NCBI RefSeq assembly: GCF_030686865.1
Contig: NZ_JAQYUS010000005.1
Coordinates: 124,001 to 188,000, forward strand
Length of the DNA: 64,000 nucleotides
Source of the DNA: Kaistella sp. SH40-3
Lineage (GTDB): Bacteria > Bacteroidota > Bacteroidia > Flavobacteriales > Weeksellaceae
Reading direction: 5' to 3'
The position numbers were made by a program, and so were the translations under genes. Positions within the stretch are counted from its first letter, which is position 1; each line of letters opens with the position of its first letter. Shown here one piece after another: positions 10,378 to 19,621 of the stretch. The notes under the pieces were generated by a model. The model saw only the letters and a list, made by a program, of their open reading frames with translations, was not told the origin of the DNA and did no database searches.

Positions 10378-10917
10378 TTAGTTTCCAGTAACCACTTTTG
10401 CGAATCGAATAACACGGTCAGAAAGTTGATAACCTGTTTCAATCACATCTACGATTTTACCTTTTAAATCTTCTGAAGGTGCAGGAATTTGTGTAATCGC
10501 TTCGTGGAAATCAACATTGAAATCGTCCCCGGCTTTAACATCAATTACTTTTAAACCTTTCTCAGTTAACTTATTTTTTAATTTTTGATAAATTAACTCT
10601 ACGCCTTTTAAGTCGGCTTCATTTCCGTTTTTAGCAATTTCCTTTAAAGCACGTTCGAAATCATCTAAAACATCCAACATAGAAATCATCATATCCTGAT
10701 TCGCATATTGAAAGAATTCCATTTTTTCTTTGGTCGTTCTTTTCTTATAATTTTCGAATTCAGCAAAAAGCCGAATATAACGGTCTTTTTCTTCTGCCAA
10801 AAGGTCTTCTGCTGATGGCTCTACTGTCATGTTTTCAGTAGTTTCTTCTGGAGCATTCTGCGTAAGATCGTCTTGCGGATTTAAGTTTTCTTCCTGAATA
10901 TCTTTGTTGTCTGACAT
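10378..10917 (-). CDS. grpE: Nucleotide exchange factor GrpE
   Basis: Exchanges ADP for ATP on DnaK. The protein has 179 residues: an acidic disordered N-terminus (about 1-38, many Glu/Asp/Asn), a long coiled coil (KDRYIRLFAEFENYKKRTTKE), a four-helix segment with MLDVLDDFERAL, and the C-terminal beta domain ending HEAITQIPAPSEDLKGKIVDVIETGYQL split over conserved positions. It is upstream of dnaJ as in many bacteria. A sigma-54-like sequence lies just upstream. Confidence 0.95.
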   Translation of the reverse strand: MSDNKDIQEENLNPQDDLTQNAPEETTENMTVEPSAEDLLAEEKDRYIRLFAEFENYKKRTTKEKMEFFQYANQDMMISMLDVLDDFERALKEIAKNGNEADLKGVELIYQKLKNKLTEKGLKVIDVKAGDDFNVDFHEAITQIPAPSEDLKGKIVDVIETGYQLSDRVIRFAKVVTGN

Positions 10918-10944
10918 AATATTAAATTTTATACCGAACCTTTC

Positions 10945-10961
10945 ACAAAGATTTTGCCAAA
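10945..10961 (-). promoter_or_regulatory. Candidate sigma-54-like promoter upstream of grpE
   Basis: On the minus strand TTTGGCA is followed by TTTGT with GG and GT separated by exactly ten bases; the sigma-54 consensus is TGGCAC-N5-TTGC with GG-N10-GC. The -24 half fits well; the -12 half has GT instead of GC, so the call is tentative. It lies about 28 bases before the grpE start. Confidence 0.3.
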
Positions 10962-11006
10962 AGGAACTTTAGGACATTTCGGCACATTTTAACTTAAAAG
11001 GTGAGG

Positions 11007-12338
11007 TTATATTTCAATAAATGTCTGATAGAGTAATACAAGATTAAGGATAAGAATAATACCAGAAATAATCCATACTAAAGTTTTGAGCCAAGGTTTA
11101 TTTACAAATTCTCCCATTTTTAATTTGGAATTGGTAAACATTACTAATGGAACGACGGCAAAACTTAACTGCATCGACAATATTACCTGGCTTAAGACGA
11201 GTAAATCGGTCGTTCCTTTTTCGCCATAAATTATGGTAACAATTAAAGCGGGAATTACGGCAATTGTTCTTGTAATCAATCTTCTTAACCAAGGTTTTAA
11301 TCGAATATTAAGAAAACCTTCCATAACGATTTGGCCGGCCAAAGTTCCTGTTAAAGTAGAATTTTGTCCGGAAGCCAATAAAGCAATTGCAAAGAAAATG
11401 CTGGCAAAAGTAGTTCCCAGAATTGGTGCGAGCATTTTATGAGCATCGTGAATATCTGCAATGTCTTTATTGCCGGTAGTATGGAAAGTTGCGGCGGCAA
11501 CAATTAGAATGGCAGCATTAATAAAAAATGCGATAAATAAAGAAACTGTACTGTCTATGGTGGCGAACTTTATCGCTTCTTTTTTGCCTTCGTGATTTCT
11601 TTCGTAGTTTCGAGTTTGTACAATACTGCTGTGCAAATATAAGTTGTGAGGCATTACAGTCGCACCCAGAATACCAATCGCGATGTATAACATTGACGGA
11701 TTTGTGAGTACTTCTTTTTGGGGAACCAGTCCACTAAGAAGCGGGAAAATATCTGGTTTACTTAAAATGATTTCGTAAACAAAACTTCCTAAGATTATAA
11801 AAGTTAATCCTGCGACGATACTTTCAATAACCCGGAAACCTTTTGCCTGAAGGAAAAGAATGATGAAGACATCAACTATTGTTATAGCGACTCCCCAAGT
11901 TAAAGGAATTCCGAAAAGTAGATTTAGCGCAATTGCTGATCCTATTACTTCTGCTAAATCACAGGCAGCGATTGCAATTTCACACAGAATCCATAGAACG
12001 AAATTTGTTGTTGGGTTAAAGTGGTCACGACAGGCCTGTGCTAAATCCCGTTCTGCAACAATTCCTAATTTCACAGATAAATGCTGGAGAACCATTGCGA
12101 AAAGATTCGAAATTAAAACTACAGAAAGCAGCGTATAACCGAATTTTGCTCCACCTGCAATATCGGTCGCCCAATTTCCGGGATCCATATATCCAACAGC
12201 AATCATTAAACCTGGACCTGCAAACGCAAATAGTTTTCTCCAAAAGCCAGCGTCTTTCGGAATATTAATAGAAGAGAAAACTTCAGGTAAGGAGTTAGCG
12301 TGTTTTTCTCTTCTCCACGGCCTTTTCAAATCGCTCAC
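11007..12338 (-). CDS. mntH: Nramp-family divalent metal (Mn2+/Fe2+) transporter MntH
   Basis: Proton-coupled uptake of Mn2+ or Fe2+ across the inner membrane. The 443 residues hold about eleven hydrophobic segments. The metal-binding motif of TM1 is present as GYMDPGNWATD (D52-P53-G54-N55) and that of TM6 as ATVMPHNLYLHSS. Both are diagnostic for Nramp. A short soluble N-terminus (MSDLKRPWRREKHANS) precedes TM1. It is co-oriented with grpE-dnaJ and with the OmpA gene but separated from each by promoter-sized gaps. No Mn riboswitch is evident upstream. Confidence 0.94.
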   Translation of the reverse strand: MSDLKRPWRREKHANSLPEVFSSINIPKDAGFWRKLFAFAGPGLMIAVGYMDPGNWATDIAGGAKFGYTLLSVVLISNLFAMVLQHLSVKLGIVAERDLAQACRDHFNPTTNFVLWILCEIAIAACDLAEVIGSAIALNLLFGIPLTWGVAITIVDVFIILFLQAKGFRVIESIVAGLTFIILGSFVYEIILSKPDIFPLLSGLVPQKEVLTNPSMLYIAIGILGATVMPHNLYLHSSIVQTRNYERNHEGKKEAIKFATIDSTVSLFIAFFINAAILIVAAATFHTTGNKDIADIHDAHKMLAPILGTTFASIFFAIALLASGQNSTLTGTLAGQIVMEGFLNIRLKPWLRRLITRTIAVIPALIVTIIYGEKGTTDLLVLSQVILSMQLSFAVVPLVMFTNSKLKMGEFVNKPWLKTLVWIISGIILILNLVLLYQTFIEI

Positions 12339-12392
12339 TAAAGTTAGGTTTGTCTAACAAAAATAAATAAATAATTTTTATGAAACATTAAG

Positions 12393-12424
12393 AAATAAAA
12401 AAAATCCCGAAAAAATTCGGGATT
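12393..12424 (-). terminator. Terminator of the DUF937-OmpA gene
   Basis: AATCCCGAA and TTCGGGATT form a perfect nine-base stem with a four-base loop; on the minus strand it is followed by eight T. It lies 23 bases past the stop at 12447. Confidence 0.85.
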
Positions 12425-12446
12425 AAATATTTGATTTGAATATTGA

Positions 12447-13724
12447 TTATTTAGTAAAGCGTACAGCCATTTTTCTATCTGCAGCTCTTTCGTCGTTAGA
12501 TGCTTCAGCAGGTACTTTTGCAAATTCGCTTCCGTAACCTTCTGCACCAACAACCTGTGCTGCTACTCCTAATTTACCTAATTCAGCTTTGATAAAGTCT
12601 GCTCTTTTTTGAGACAATTCTTTTTTCTTAGCGGCATCTCCTGTTTTATCTGTATAACCACCAATCTTGATTTTAGCATCTGGATAAACTTTTAAGATTT
12701 CAGCAAGGTTTTGAACTTGACCTTCAGATCCTGGCTCCAATTCTGTTGCAGAACCAATTTTAAAGTTCACATTATCGAAGTCGTACCAAGTATCTTTCAG
12801 AGAAGCATCATCTGCATTCTTGTAACCATCAGATTTTAGGAAAGTGATCATTGATGCTTCCATTCCATTTGCATATCCTTTGATCATTTTACCATTGAGG
12901 TCTATGTCTGTAACTTCTTTTGTTGGCATCATTGCAGCGCTATCATTTACCATCGTCGATGCAGAATCTGAAACCATTTCTGTGTTATCCGTTGTTACAA
13001 CTTCATCTTTCTTATCTTTATTGTAGTTGTTCCACAAGAACCAACCAGCTACCCCTAATAGTAAAAGTGGCAATAGCCATTTCCATACTGATCCTCCACC
13101 ATCGCTATTATTGCTAGGAACTGCAGTTGAGTGGGTGTTTCCGCCTCTGCTTACTTCTACTTTTGGTTCATCATAAGAAGTTACTTTTACTTTGTCAGTA
13201 TCATGACCACCAAACATATTTCCGACTCCTAAAGAGGCTAAAGAAAGTCCTGCTGGTAATAATGAAGAAACAATTCCTTTTTGATCTTGCAATAAGGTTT
13301 TTATTCCTGAGGCGCCAATATTATTATCTGCAGCATATTTTCCCACAGAACCTAAAGTTGCTCCTGTCACCATATTTAATAATGAACTAGAAGAAGAGTT
13401 GCTTACACCCGAATAGGTTGAAATTGCATTCACAATACCTCCAATTTTATCCCCAAAAATAGCAGTTAAAACTGTTGTAATTAGAGAGTTGTTTGCTGAA
13501 CCTCCTAGCAAATTACCAAGTATTCCGCTGGAAGATGCACCAGTTATCGCGTCAAGAACTCCAGGTTTATCCGCATTATTTGCCAAACCTCCAACTACTG
13601 CGGGAAGTAATCCGCTAATTGCTTTCGAAATTCCAGATTCGCTTTCTCCCAATTGTGAAGCAGCTTGTGAAATTAGCGCTGGTCCTAATTGTCCTTTGAT
13701 AAGATCAATAATGTTTAATGCCAT
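12447..13724 (-). CDS. DUF937 domain fused to an OmpA-like peptidoglycan-binding domain
   Basis: The N-terminal ~165 residues are hydrophobic-helical and glycine/serine-rich (MALNIIDLIKGQLGPALISQ..., GLLPAVVGGLANNA) and match DUF937 (YidB-like). One transmembrane helix follows at about 214-232 (WKWLLPLLLLGVAGWFLWNN). The C-terminal ~120 residues form an OmpA domain with IKIGGYTDKTGDAAKKKELS, the QKRADFIKAELGKLG helix and a final NDERAADRKMAVRF, which correspond to the peptidoglycan-contacting Asp/Arg positions. There is no signal peptide, so the single helix probably anchors it in the inner membrane with the OmpA part in the periplasm. Function is unknown. Confidence 0.88.
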   Translation of the reverse strand: MALNIIDLIKGQLGPALISQAASQLGESESGISKAISGLLPAVVGGLANNADKPGVLDAITGASSSGILGNLLGGSANNSLITTVLTAIFGDKIGGIVNAISTYSGVSNSSSSSLLNMVTGATLGSVGKYAADNNIGASGIKTLLQDQKGIVSSLLPAGLSLASLGVGNMFGGHDTDKVKVTSYDEPKVEVSRGGNTHSTAVPSNNSDGGGSVWKWLLPLLLLGVAGWFLWNNYNKDKKDEVVTTDNTEMVSDSASTMVNDSAAMMPTKEVTDIDLNGKMIKGYANGMEASMITFLKSDGYKNADDASLKDTWYDFDNVNFKIGSATELEPGSEGQVQNLAEILKVYPDAKIKIGGYTDKTGDAAKKKELSQKRADFIKAELGKLGVAAQVVGAEGYGSEFAKVPAEASNDERAADRKMAVRFTK

Positions 13725-13843
13725 AATAGTTTAATTTTAAAGTTAATTAATCGAATATAAGCAAAGTTTAGTCCAAAAACTTATCAATTAGATAATTTAT
13801 AATAATATTAACATTTTATAAAATCTTATAAAAAGACAAATAT

Positions 13844-15319
13844 TTAATAGGATTTAGCGAAAATTACTCTCTGAATTGATGGTTTTCCTGTTATCATAGA
13901 AATGCCATCTTCTAATTTATTATTTAAAGGAATACAACGGATTGTTGCTTTTGTTTCATTTTTAATTTGCTCTTCTTCTTCCGCGGTTCCGTCCCAATGC
14001 GCAGAAATAAATCCACCTTTTTCTTCTAAAACTTTTTTAAATTCCTCATATGAATCAACAGAAGTAATATGAGAATCTCTGTGGTGTAATGCTCTTGCAT
14101 AAATATCTTTCTGTATCGTCTTCAATAATTCTTCGATATAAACCTCAATATTTTCAAGAGGTTGAGTTTCTTTGGTTAAATTATCTCTTCTTGCGATTTC
14201 TACAGTTTTGTTTTCTAAATCTCTTGCACCTATTGCAATTCTAATGGGAACTCCTTTCAATTCATATTCTGCAAATTTCCAACCTGGTTTATTTTCAGTT
14301 CTATTGTCATATTTCACAGAAATACCTTTTGCTTTTAATTTATCCTGAATTTCAAATGCAACTTCATTTATTAGATTTAATTGATCTTCCCCTTTAAAAA
14401 TAGGTACTATTACCACTTGAATCGGTGCCAAAGTTGGAGGTAGAACCAGACCTAAATCATCTGAATGCGTCATTATTAAACCACCAATCAGTCGGGTAGA
14501 TGTTCCCCAAGAAGTTCCCCAAGCATGTTCTATTTTGCCTTCTTTATTGGTAAATTTCACATCAAAAGCTTTTCCGAAATTTTGTCCTAAAAAGTGTGAA
14601 GTTCCGGCTTGTAAAGCCTTACCATCTTGCATTAAAGCTTCGATACAATATGTTTCATCTGCTCCTGCAAAACGTTCTGAAGCGGTTTTAATACCTCTAA
14701 TTACAGGGATGCCCATAAAGTTTTCCACAAAGTCGGCATAAACATGAATCATTTTTTCAGTTTCTTCAATTGCTTCTTCTTTTGTAGCATGTGCAGTGTG
14801 ACCCTCTTGCCAAAGAAATTCTGCTGTTCTCAAGAAAAAACGGGTTCTCATTTCCCAACGAACCACATTGGCCCATTGATTAATAAGGATTGGCAAATCA
14901 CGGTAAGATTGAATCCAATTTCTATAGGTATTCCAAATAATCGCCTCAGAAGTTGGACGAACAATTAGTTCTTCTTCTAATTTAGCTTCTGGGTCTACGA
15001 TTAATTTCTTAGGATTGTTAGGATCGGTTTTAAGACGATAGTGCGTTACAACTGCACATTCCTTTGCAAATCCTTCTGCATTTTGTTCCTCTGCTTCGAA
15101 ATAACTTTTTGGAATAAAAAGAGGGAAGTAGGCATTTTGATGGCCTGTTTCTTTAAACTTTTTATCCATTTCATCTCGCATTTTTTCCCAAATTGCATAA
15201 CCATATGGTTTTATAACCATACAGCCACGAACTCCAGAATTCTCTGCCAAGTCAGCTTTAACAACTAATTCATTATACCATTTACTATAATCTTCTCCTC
15301 TCGAAGTAATCTTTGCCAT
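13844..15319 (-). CDS. proS: Prolyl-tRNA synthetase, short (eukaryote/archaea-like) type
   Basis: Charges tRNA-Pro with proline. The 491-residue length and absence of the INS editing insertion place it in the archaeal/eukaryotic-like ProS group, common in Bacteroidetes. Class II motifs are seen: motif 2 around [21 protein letters not shown], motif 3 around [24 protein letters not shown], and the C-terminal anticodon-binding domain from about residue 285 ([12 protein letters not shown]). It ends with the family-typical aromatic Tyr (AKSY). A -7 box for the minus strand lies at 15432-15439. Confidence 0.96.
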   Translation of the reverse strand: MAKITSRGEDYSKWYNELVVKADLAENSGVRGCMVIKPYGYAIWEKMRDEMDKKFKETGHQNAYFPLFIPKSYFEAEEQNAEGFAKECAVVTHYRLKTDPNNPKKLIVDPEAKLEEELIVRPTSEAIIWNTYRNWIQSYRDLPILINQWANVVRWEMRTRFFLRTAEFLWQEGHTAHATKEEAIEETEKMIHVYADFVENFMGIPVIRGIKTASERFAGADETYCIEALMQDGKALQAGTSHFLGQNFGKAFDVKFTNKEGKIEHAWGTSWGTSTRLIGGLIMTHSDDLGLVLPPTLAPIQVVIVPIFKGEDQLNLINEVAFEIQDKLKAKGISVKYDNRTENKPGWKFAEYELKGVPIRIAIGARDLENKTVEIARRDNLTKETQPLENIEVYIEELLKTIQKDIYARALHHRDSHITSVDSYEEFKKVLEEKGGFISAHWDGTAEEEEQIKNETKATIRCIPLNNKLEDGISMITGKPSIQRVIFAKSY

Positions 15320-15413
15320 TATATATTTTATCTATTGATTTAACTTACAGGTACTTTTAATATCTAAATTAAAAAGGTTATTTTTACTCAAAATTTTACC
15401 GCTTCAGTTGGTA

Positions 15414-15439
15414 TAATTTTGGTACAAAGTGCAAATATA
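15414..15439. promoter_or_regulatory. Divergent -7 boxes for the lipoprotein gene (plus) and proS (minus)
   Basis: TAATTTTG (15414-15421) on the plus strand and TATATTTG (15432-15439) on the minus strand both match TAnnTTTG. They are arranged so that the two transcripts would overlap at their 5' ends, which would make the promoters compete. No clear -33 elements are seen. Confidence 0.4.
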
Positions 15440-15467
15440 AATCAAATTAAAACTTTTTCACCTTATC

Positions 15468-16496
15468 ATGAAAAAAATTACTTATAAAAAAACAATTGAA
15501 TTGCTAAAGTCCAAAGCGGTTTTAGCATTATTAGGAGGTTTTATTTTAACTTCTTGTGGTGCGACAATGGGTGGATATAGTGAGACAGATGGAGTTTATT
15601 ATGATCCTAATAAAGATACCATCCCAGAAGGTGTTGTAATGAACAATGGAAATCAAGTTGGTAACTATTATGATTATCAAAATAATGACCAGGAAAATAG
15701 ATATTTGAACTCCGACAATAGAAATCAAAACTGGCAAGATTCCCAAAGTTCTGACTGGGGGAATTTTACAGGAACCGAAACTTATTATAATGATTCTTGG
15801 GGATATCCTTACGGAATGTATTCAGGATATGGATTTGGGATGAGTTTCGGATTTGGATCTTCTTGGGGGTTTAATGGTTATTATAATCCTTGGGGATTTG
15901 GCTATAGCCCATTCTACGGGTATATAAGTCCTTACTACGGGTACGGATCTTACAGTCCTTATTATGGATACAATCCTTATGGTTATTATAATCCTTACTA
16001 CGGAAGTTACAATCCTTATTACGGAAATAATGGATACGGTTATGGAGGATACAACAGCTACAATGCACCGCATTTTCAAACGAAAAGAAGTGGTTCAGAT
16101 GGTTCTGGTTTTAGAACAGGTTCAAATGGAGTAAGATCAAATACCAACCAAAATGCTGGATTTAGAAATGATAGTCAACGTTATAATACGCAGCAGAATT
16201 CTAGACCGAGATATAATAACCAATCGGGAACGATGACTCAGCAGCAGCAACAGCGTTATAGGAATACGCCGCAACAAAATAATGCACCGAGACAAAATAC
16301 AGAACCAAGGTACAATACAGAGCCTAGACAAAATAATTCGCCTCGCCAAGAAATGCCTAATTATAACCAACCCACCAGAAATAACTCTAATGATGGCGGA
16401 AGATCTGGTAATTCAGGAGGTGGTTTTAGTAATGGTTCGTCGGGTTCAAGTTCAAATTCTGGGTCAACCAGATCATCAGGAGGTTTTAGACGATAA
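15468..16496 (+). CDS. Tyr/Gly/Asn-rich low-complexity lipoprotein
   Basis: Secreted lipoprotein of 342 residues. The signal peptide ends at LGGFILTSC (lipobox TSC). From about residue 110 to 200 the sequence is a run of short repeats built on PYYGY, NPYYG and SPYYGY; from about 210 it becomes rich in Gln, Asn and Arg, and it ends in Gly/Ser repeats. There is no folded domain of a known family. It precedes a FadL-like porin by 26 bases and is probably co-transcribed. The repeats are in-frame and vary in wording, so they arose as protein repeats rather than as tandem DNA copies. Confidence 0.85.
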   Translation: MKKITYKKTIELLKSKAVLALLGGFILTSCGATMGGYSETDGVYYDPNKDTIPEGVVMNNGNQVGNYYDYQNNDQENRYLNSDNRNQNWQDSQSSDWGNFTGTETYYNDSWGYPYGMYSGYGFGMSFGFGSSWGFNGYYNPWGFGYSPFYGYISPYYGYGSYSPYYGYNPYGYYNPYYGSYNPYYGNNGYGYGGYNSYNAPHFQTKRSGSDGSGFRTGSNGVRSNTNQNAGFRNDSQRYNTQQNSRPRYNNQSGTMTQQQQQRYRNTPQQNNAPRQNTEPRYNTEPRQNNSPRQEMPNYNQPTRNNSNDGGRSGNSGGGFSNGSSGSSSNSGSTRSSGGFRR

Positions 16497-16522
16497 TTTT
16501 TAATACAAGCATATTTTAAAAA

Positions 16523-17926
16523 ATGATAAAAAAGTCTTTTATAATTTTAGGTATAGCCGCGGCGTACTTCGCAAATGCACAGGATATTTCTACCAATAGA
16601 AATACCGCAGATGTTTATTCAAACTCATCATCAACTGGTACTGCTAAATATAATGCCATGGCTGGATCGATGGGTGCTTTAGGTGGGGATTTTTCGGTAA
16701 TGAATACTAATCCAGCTGGGATAGGTGTTAACATTACGAGTGAAATGTCAGGAACTTTATCTATTCAGAAAAATAACAACTCAACTTCGTTAGCAGGAAA
16801 ATCACTTGATTACACCATTAATAAAACGGATCTTAGTAATGTAGGTGGTGTTATGGCTTTTCAATTAGATGGATCTACGCCTTGGAAGTTTGTAAACATC
16901 GGCGTAAATTATTCAAATCAATCTATTGAGGATTATTCTGAAACTCCTGGTAATAATAATGTTAATTTTGATATTTATGACAGCACCAATGCTTTAATAG
17001 ATAATGTGGCTTTATCTGGTCACGCCTATAACCGATACGGTGATGTGTCTAAAATGAGTGTAGCAGTTGGTGGTAATTATGACAATAGAATTTACGTTGG
17101 AGCAGGTTTGAATTTTCACTCTGCAGCCATCGATCAGTATGATTCTGCAGCGTTTACTTCTAGTTTAAATGGTAGTACAAGCGTTTATGACAAGCAATAC
17201 ACCCCATTCTCAGAATCATCAACAGGTTTTTCTGCTTCAGTTGGAGTTATCGGAAAAATTAATCCGCAATTCAGATTAGGAGCATCAGTGGAAACACCAA
17301 CTTGGTGGAGTATCGCAAGAGTTTATAACGAATATGATAATCCTACAGACGGAACTTACACGGAAGATCGAAACCTTTCTACTCCAATGAAAGCAACGGT
17401 AAGTGCAGCATATGTTCCTAATAAAAACTTTGCAATCAACGTTGATTATAGTTTAGGATTAACCAAACCAAAATATAAAGTTTACGGAGATGCAGAAAGA
17501 GAATTGAATAATTTCTTCAGCGATCATTCAAAATCTTTGTCTGAAGTTAAAATTGGTGCGGAATATAGAATCGCTGCCTTGCGATTAAGAGGTGGATATG
17601 GATTTGCCTCAAGCCCTTTTGATTCAATGAATATTTCAGCATTCTCGGATAATGGAACAGCAACCAATACTTCTTTCGATAATTTAATTGTAGGAAAAAG
17701 AACGACAATCGGAGCTGGTATTGGTTATGATTTTAAATCTTTCTATATTGATGCTGCTTACCAAAATTTGAGTTCAGATTATAAAAGTCCATTTTTAAGA
17801 GGTTCTGCAACCAGTAATACTGGATATTTTTCTGATAATTATATTGTAGATTCAGATGCAGCGGTAGTTTCGACTGTTAAAAATAAAAAAGATAACTTCT
17901 TTATTACCCTTGGTTGGAAATTTTAA
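16523..17926 (+). CDS. OmpP1/FadL-family outer membrane transport protein
   Basis: A beta-barrel outer membrane protein of 467 residues that probably moves hydrophobic compounds across the outer membrane. It has a signal peptide (MIKKSFIILGIAAAYFANAQ) and the N-terminal TAKYNAMAGSMGALGGDFSVMNTNPAG motif, which marks the FadL hatch region and is split over residues 40-66. Many amphipathic strands follow and the last residue is Phe (GWKF), the usual barrel end. It lies directly downstream of the Tyr-rich lipoprotein and is followed by a strong hairpin. Confidence 0.9.
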   Translation: MIKKSFIILGIAAAYFANAQDISTNRNTADVYSNSSSTGTAKYNAMAGSMGALGGDFSVMNTNPAGIGVNITSEMSGTLSIQKNNNSTSLAGKSLDYTINKTDLSNVGGVMAFQLDGSTPWKFVNIGVNYSNQSIEDYSETPGNNNVNFDIYDSTNALIDNVALSGHAYNRYGDVSKMSVAVGGNYDNRIYVGAGLNFHSAAIDQYDSAAFTSSLNGSTSVYDKQYTPFSESSTGFSASVGVIGKINPQFRLGASVETPTWWSIARVYNEYDNPTDGTYTEDRNLSTPMKATVSAAYVPNKNFAINVDYSLGLTKPKYKVYGDAERELNNFFSDHSKSLSEVKIGAEYRIAALRLRGGYGFASSPFDSMNISAFSDNGTATNTSFDNLIVGKRTTIGAGIGYDFKSFYIDAAYQNLSSDYKSPFLRGSATSNTGYFSDNYIVDSDAAVVSTVKNKKDNFFITLGWKF

Positions 17927-17952
17927 TTGATTGAAATTTAGAAATAATATAG

Positions 17953-17985
17953 AAATGGCTCCAATTAATTTGGAGCCATTTTTTA
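17953..17985. terminator. Bidirectional terminator between the porin and the ZIP gene
   Basis: AAATGGCTCCAA pairs with TTGGAGCCATTT around a short AT loop, followed by a T-run. Confidence 0.88.
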
Positions 17986-17996
17986 TTTTAAGATTT

Positions 17997-18689
17997 TTAG
18001 TGTTTGTGAAAAAGATGTCCAGTCATTGCTAATAAAACTCCTAAAGTCACATAACCGATTTTGCGCCAATCAACATTATGATTCTTATTGCTTTCGAAAA
18101 TAATTACCGATGAGATATGGAGGAAAATCCCACCAACTAAAGCTAGAAAATAAACTTCTAGATCGGGATTAAAGTATTTCCCTAAGACTAAACCCAATGG
18201 TGATGCCAAAGCAAAAATTGCAATAATTAAAAAAGCCGAAGCCGAGAATTTTTTATTCTTCACCAAAAAAGCACCCAGGATAAATGAGATTGGAATGTTA
18301 TGAACCAAAATTCCTGTTAAATAAGGACTCAAGATTACTTCTTCATTCGCCAAAGGAATTCCTTCTAAAAATGCGTGAATAAAAAGGCCAACCATCAAAG
18401 CCATAGGGAGAATATTCTTTCCTTCTGTGTGATGGTGAAAATGTCCGTGCTCGAAACCTTTGGTTAAATTTTCTAGTAACATTTGCAGTAGAACACCACC
18501 AATTACCCAAAGTCCTATGTTGTGATGATCTCCCGAATATACTTCTGGGAAAACCTCATTTAAACAAATGGTAATTAAAAAACCAGCACTTACAATCAAA
18601 AGACTTTTTGCAAATTTCTCCCGATCACCAAAGTATTTCCCCAGAAAAACCCCGATTAAAACGCTCAGAATTAATAAAATACTAATCAT
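17997..18689 (-). CDS. ZIP-family metal transporter
   Basis: Imports divalent metals such as zinc or iron. The protein has 230 residues and about eight hydrophobic helices. The two metal-coordinating helices are recognisable: FIHAFLEGIPL (cf. HNxPEG) and LVHNIPISFILG (cf. HEIPHE, with the second acidic residue missing). A His-rich loop (EHGHFHHHTEG, about residues 79-90) lies between TM3 and TM4, the usual metal-capture loop. It ends at 18689 just 12 bases after the methyltransferase stop and is probably co-transcribed with it. Confidence 0.9.
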   Translation of the reverse strand: MISILLILSVLIGVFLGKYFGDREKFAKSLLIVSAGFLITICLNEVFPEVYSGDHHNIGLWVIGGVLLQMLLENLTKGFEHGHFHHHTEGKNILPMALMVGLFIHAFLEGIPLANEEVILSPYLTGILVHNIPISFILGAFLVKNKKFSASAFLIIAIFALASPLGLVLGKYFNPDLEVYFLALVGGIFLHISSVIIFESNKNHNVDWRKIGYVTLGVLLAMTGHLFHKH

Positions 18690-18701
18690 AATTTGCTTAT
18701 T

Positions 18702-19448
18702 TTAATTTTGGATTTTCTTTTTGAAAATGTTGATACAACGTGGTGAACTTTCTAAATTAAAATCATTCAGTTGATAGTCACCGAAAATTTGAACTTTTTC
18801 AAAACCAAATTCTGCGGCATAATCACTAATTTCTTCTAAAGTGTGCAATTTTACTTTTTCATAAAAATGATAGTCTTTTCCAGCATCATTAAAATAAATG
18901 TCTTTAATGATGTTTTGGTTTTCAATTTTCTTTTTAATCGTAAAATTAATTCCTTCTTTCGTAATGATTTCTTCTTCAATTAAAGAATTCTCCACCCATT
19001 TTGCATTTAAAAAATCCAATACAAAATAACCATTTTCTCCCAAAACATTTGAAATAGATTGAAAAACTTTTCGATCATCGTTTTCATCATCAAAATACCC
19101 AAAACTGGTAAAAAGATTAAAAACAGCATCTGCTTTTTCCGCTGATATTTCCCGGAAAATTTCATTCCGCATATCATGAACTTCAAATTTTAAATTTGAA
19201 TTTTCGAACTGTTTATTATAGGAAATGCTTTCTTTTGATAAATCCAAACCCAAAACTTCGTAACCCATTTTGTTCAAAAACACAGAATGTCTTCCTTTTC
19301 CGCAAGCCAGATCAATAATTTTCGAATCTTTCGGAATATTTAAGTAGTTGATTAATAGAGTGATGAAGTTCTCTGCTTCTGCAAAATCTCTGTCTTTATA
19401 AAGAATATGATAATAAGGGGTATCAAACCAAGTTTCAAACCATGCCAT
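18702..19448 (-). CDS. Class I SAM-dependent methyltransferase
   Basis: The 248-residue protein has motif I SKIIDLACGKGRHSVFLNKMG (residues about 41-60), then VLGLDLS for strand 2 and FNLFTSFGYF in the motif IV region. It begins MAWFETWFDTPYYHILYKDRD, a start typical of small-molecule methyltransferases of unknown substrate in Bacteroidetes. It precedes the ZIP gene on the same strand by 12 bases. Confidence 0.88.
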   Translation of the reverse strand: MAWFETWFDTPYYHILYKDRDFAEAENFITLLINYLNIPKDSKIIDLACGKGRHSVFLNKMGYEVLGLDLSKESISYNKQFENSNLKFEVHDMRNEIFREISAEKADAVFNLFTSFGYFDDENDDRKVFQSISNVLGENGYFVLDFLNAKWVENSLIEEEIITKEGINFTIKKKIENQNIIKDIYFNDAGKDYHFYEKVKLHTLEEISDYAAEFGFEKVQIFGDYQLNDFNLESSPRCINIFKKKIQN

Positions 19449-19621
19449 TCTGCAAAAATAACTAAATTTGCATTTCTAAAACGATAAGTTGTAAAAAGAT
19501 TTCTTTTGTTAATAATCATCTTTTGAAATCTTATAAATTCAATTTGTCATTTTAAAAGAGCCTTTAATAATAAACTCAATTCACTTTTAATAAATACCAG
19601 CAAATTGTTGGTCATCAATAT

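Noticed and set aside
15840-16060. Tandem DNA repeats or a CRISPR-like array in the Tyr-rich region.
   Set aside because: Repeat units vary in length and wording and keep reading frame; they encode protein repeats, without regular spacers.
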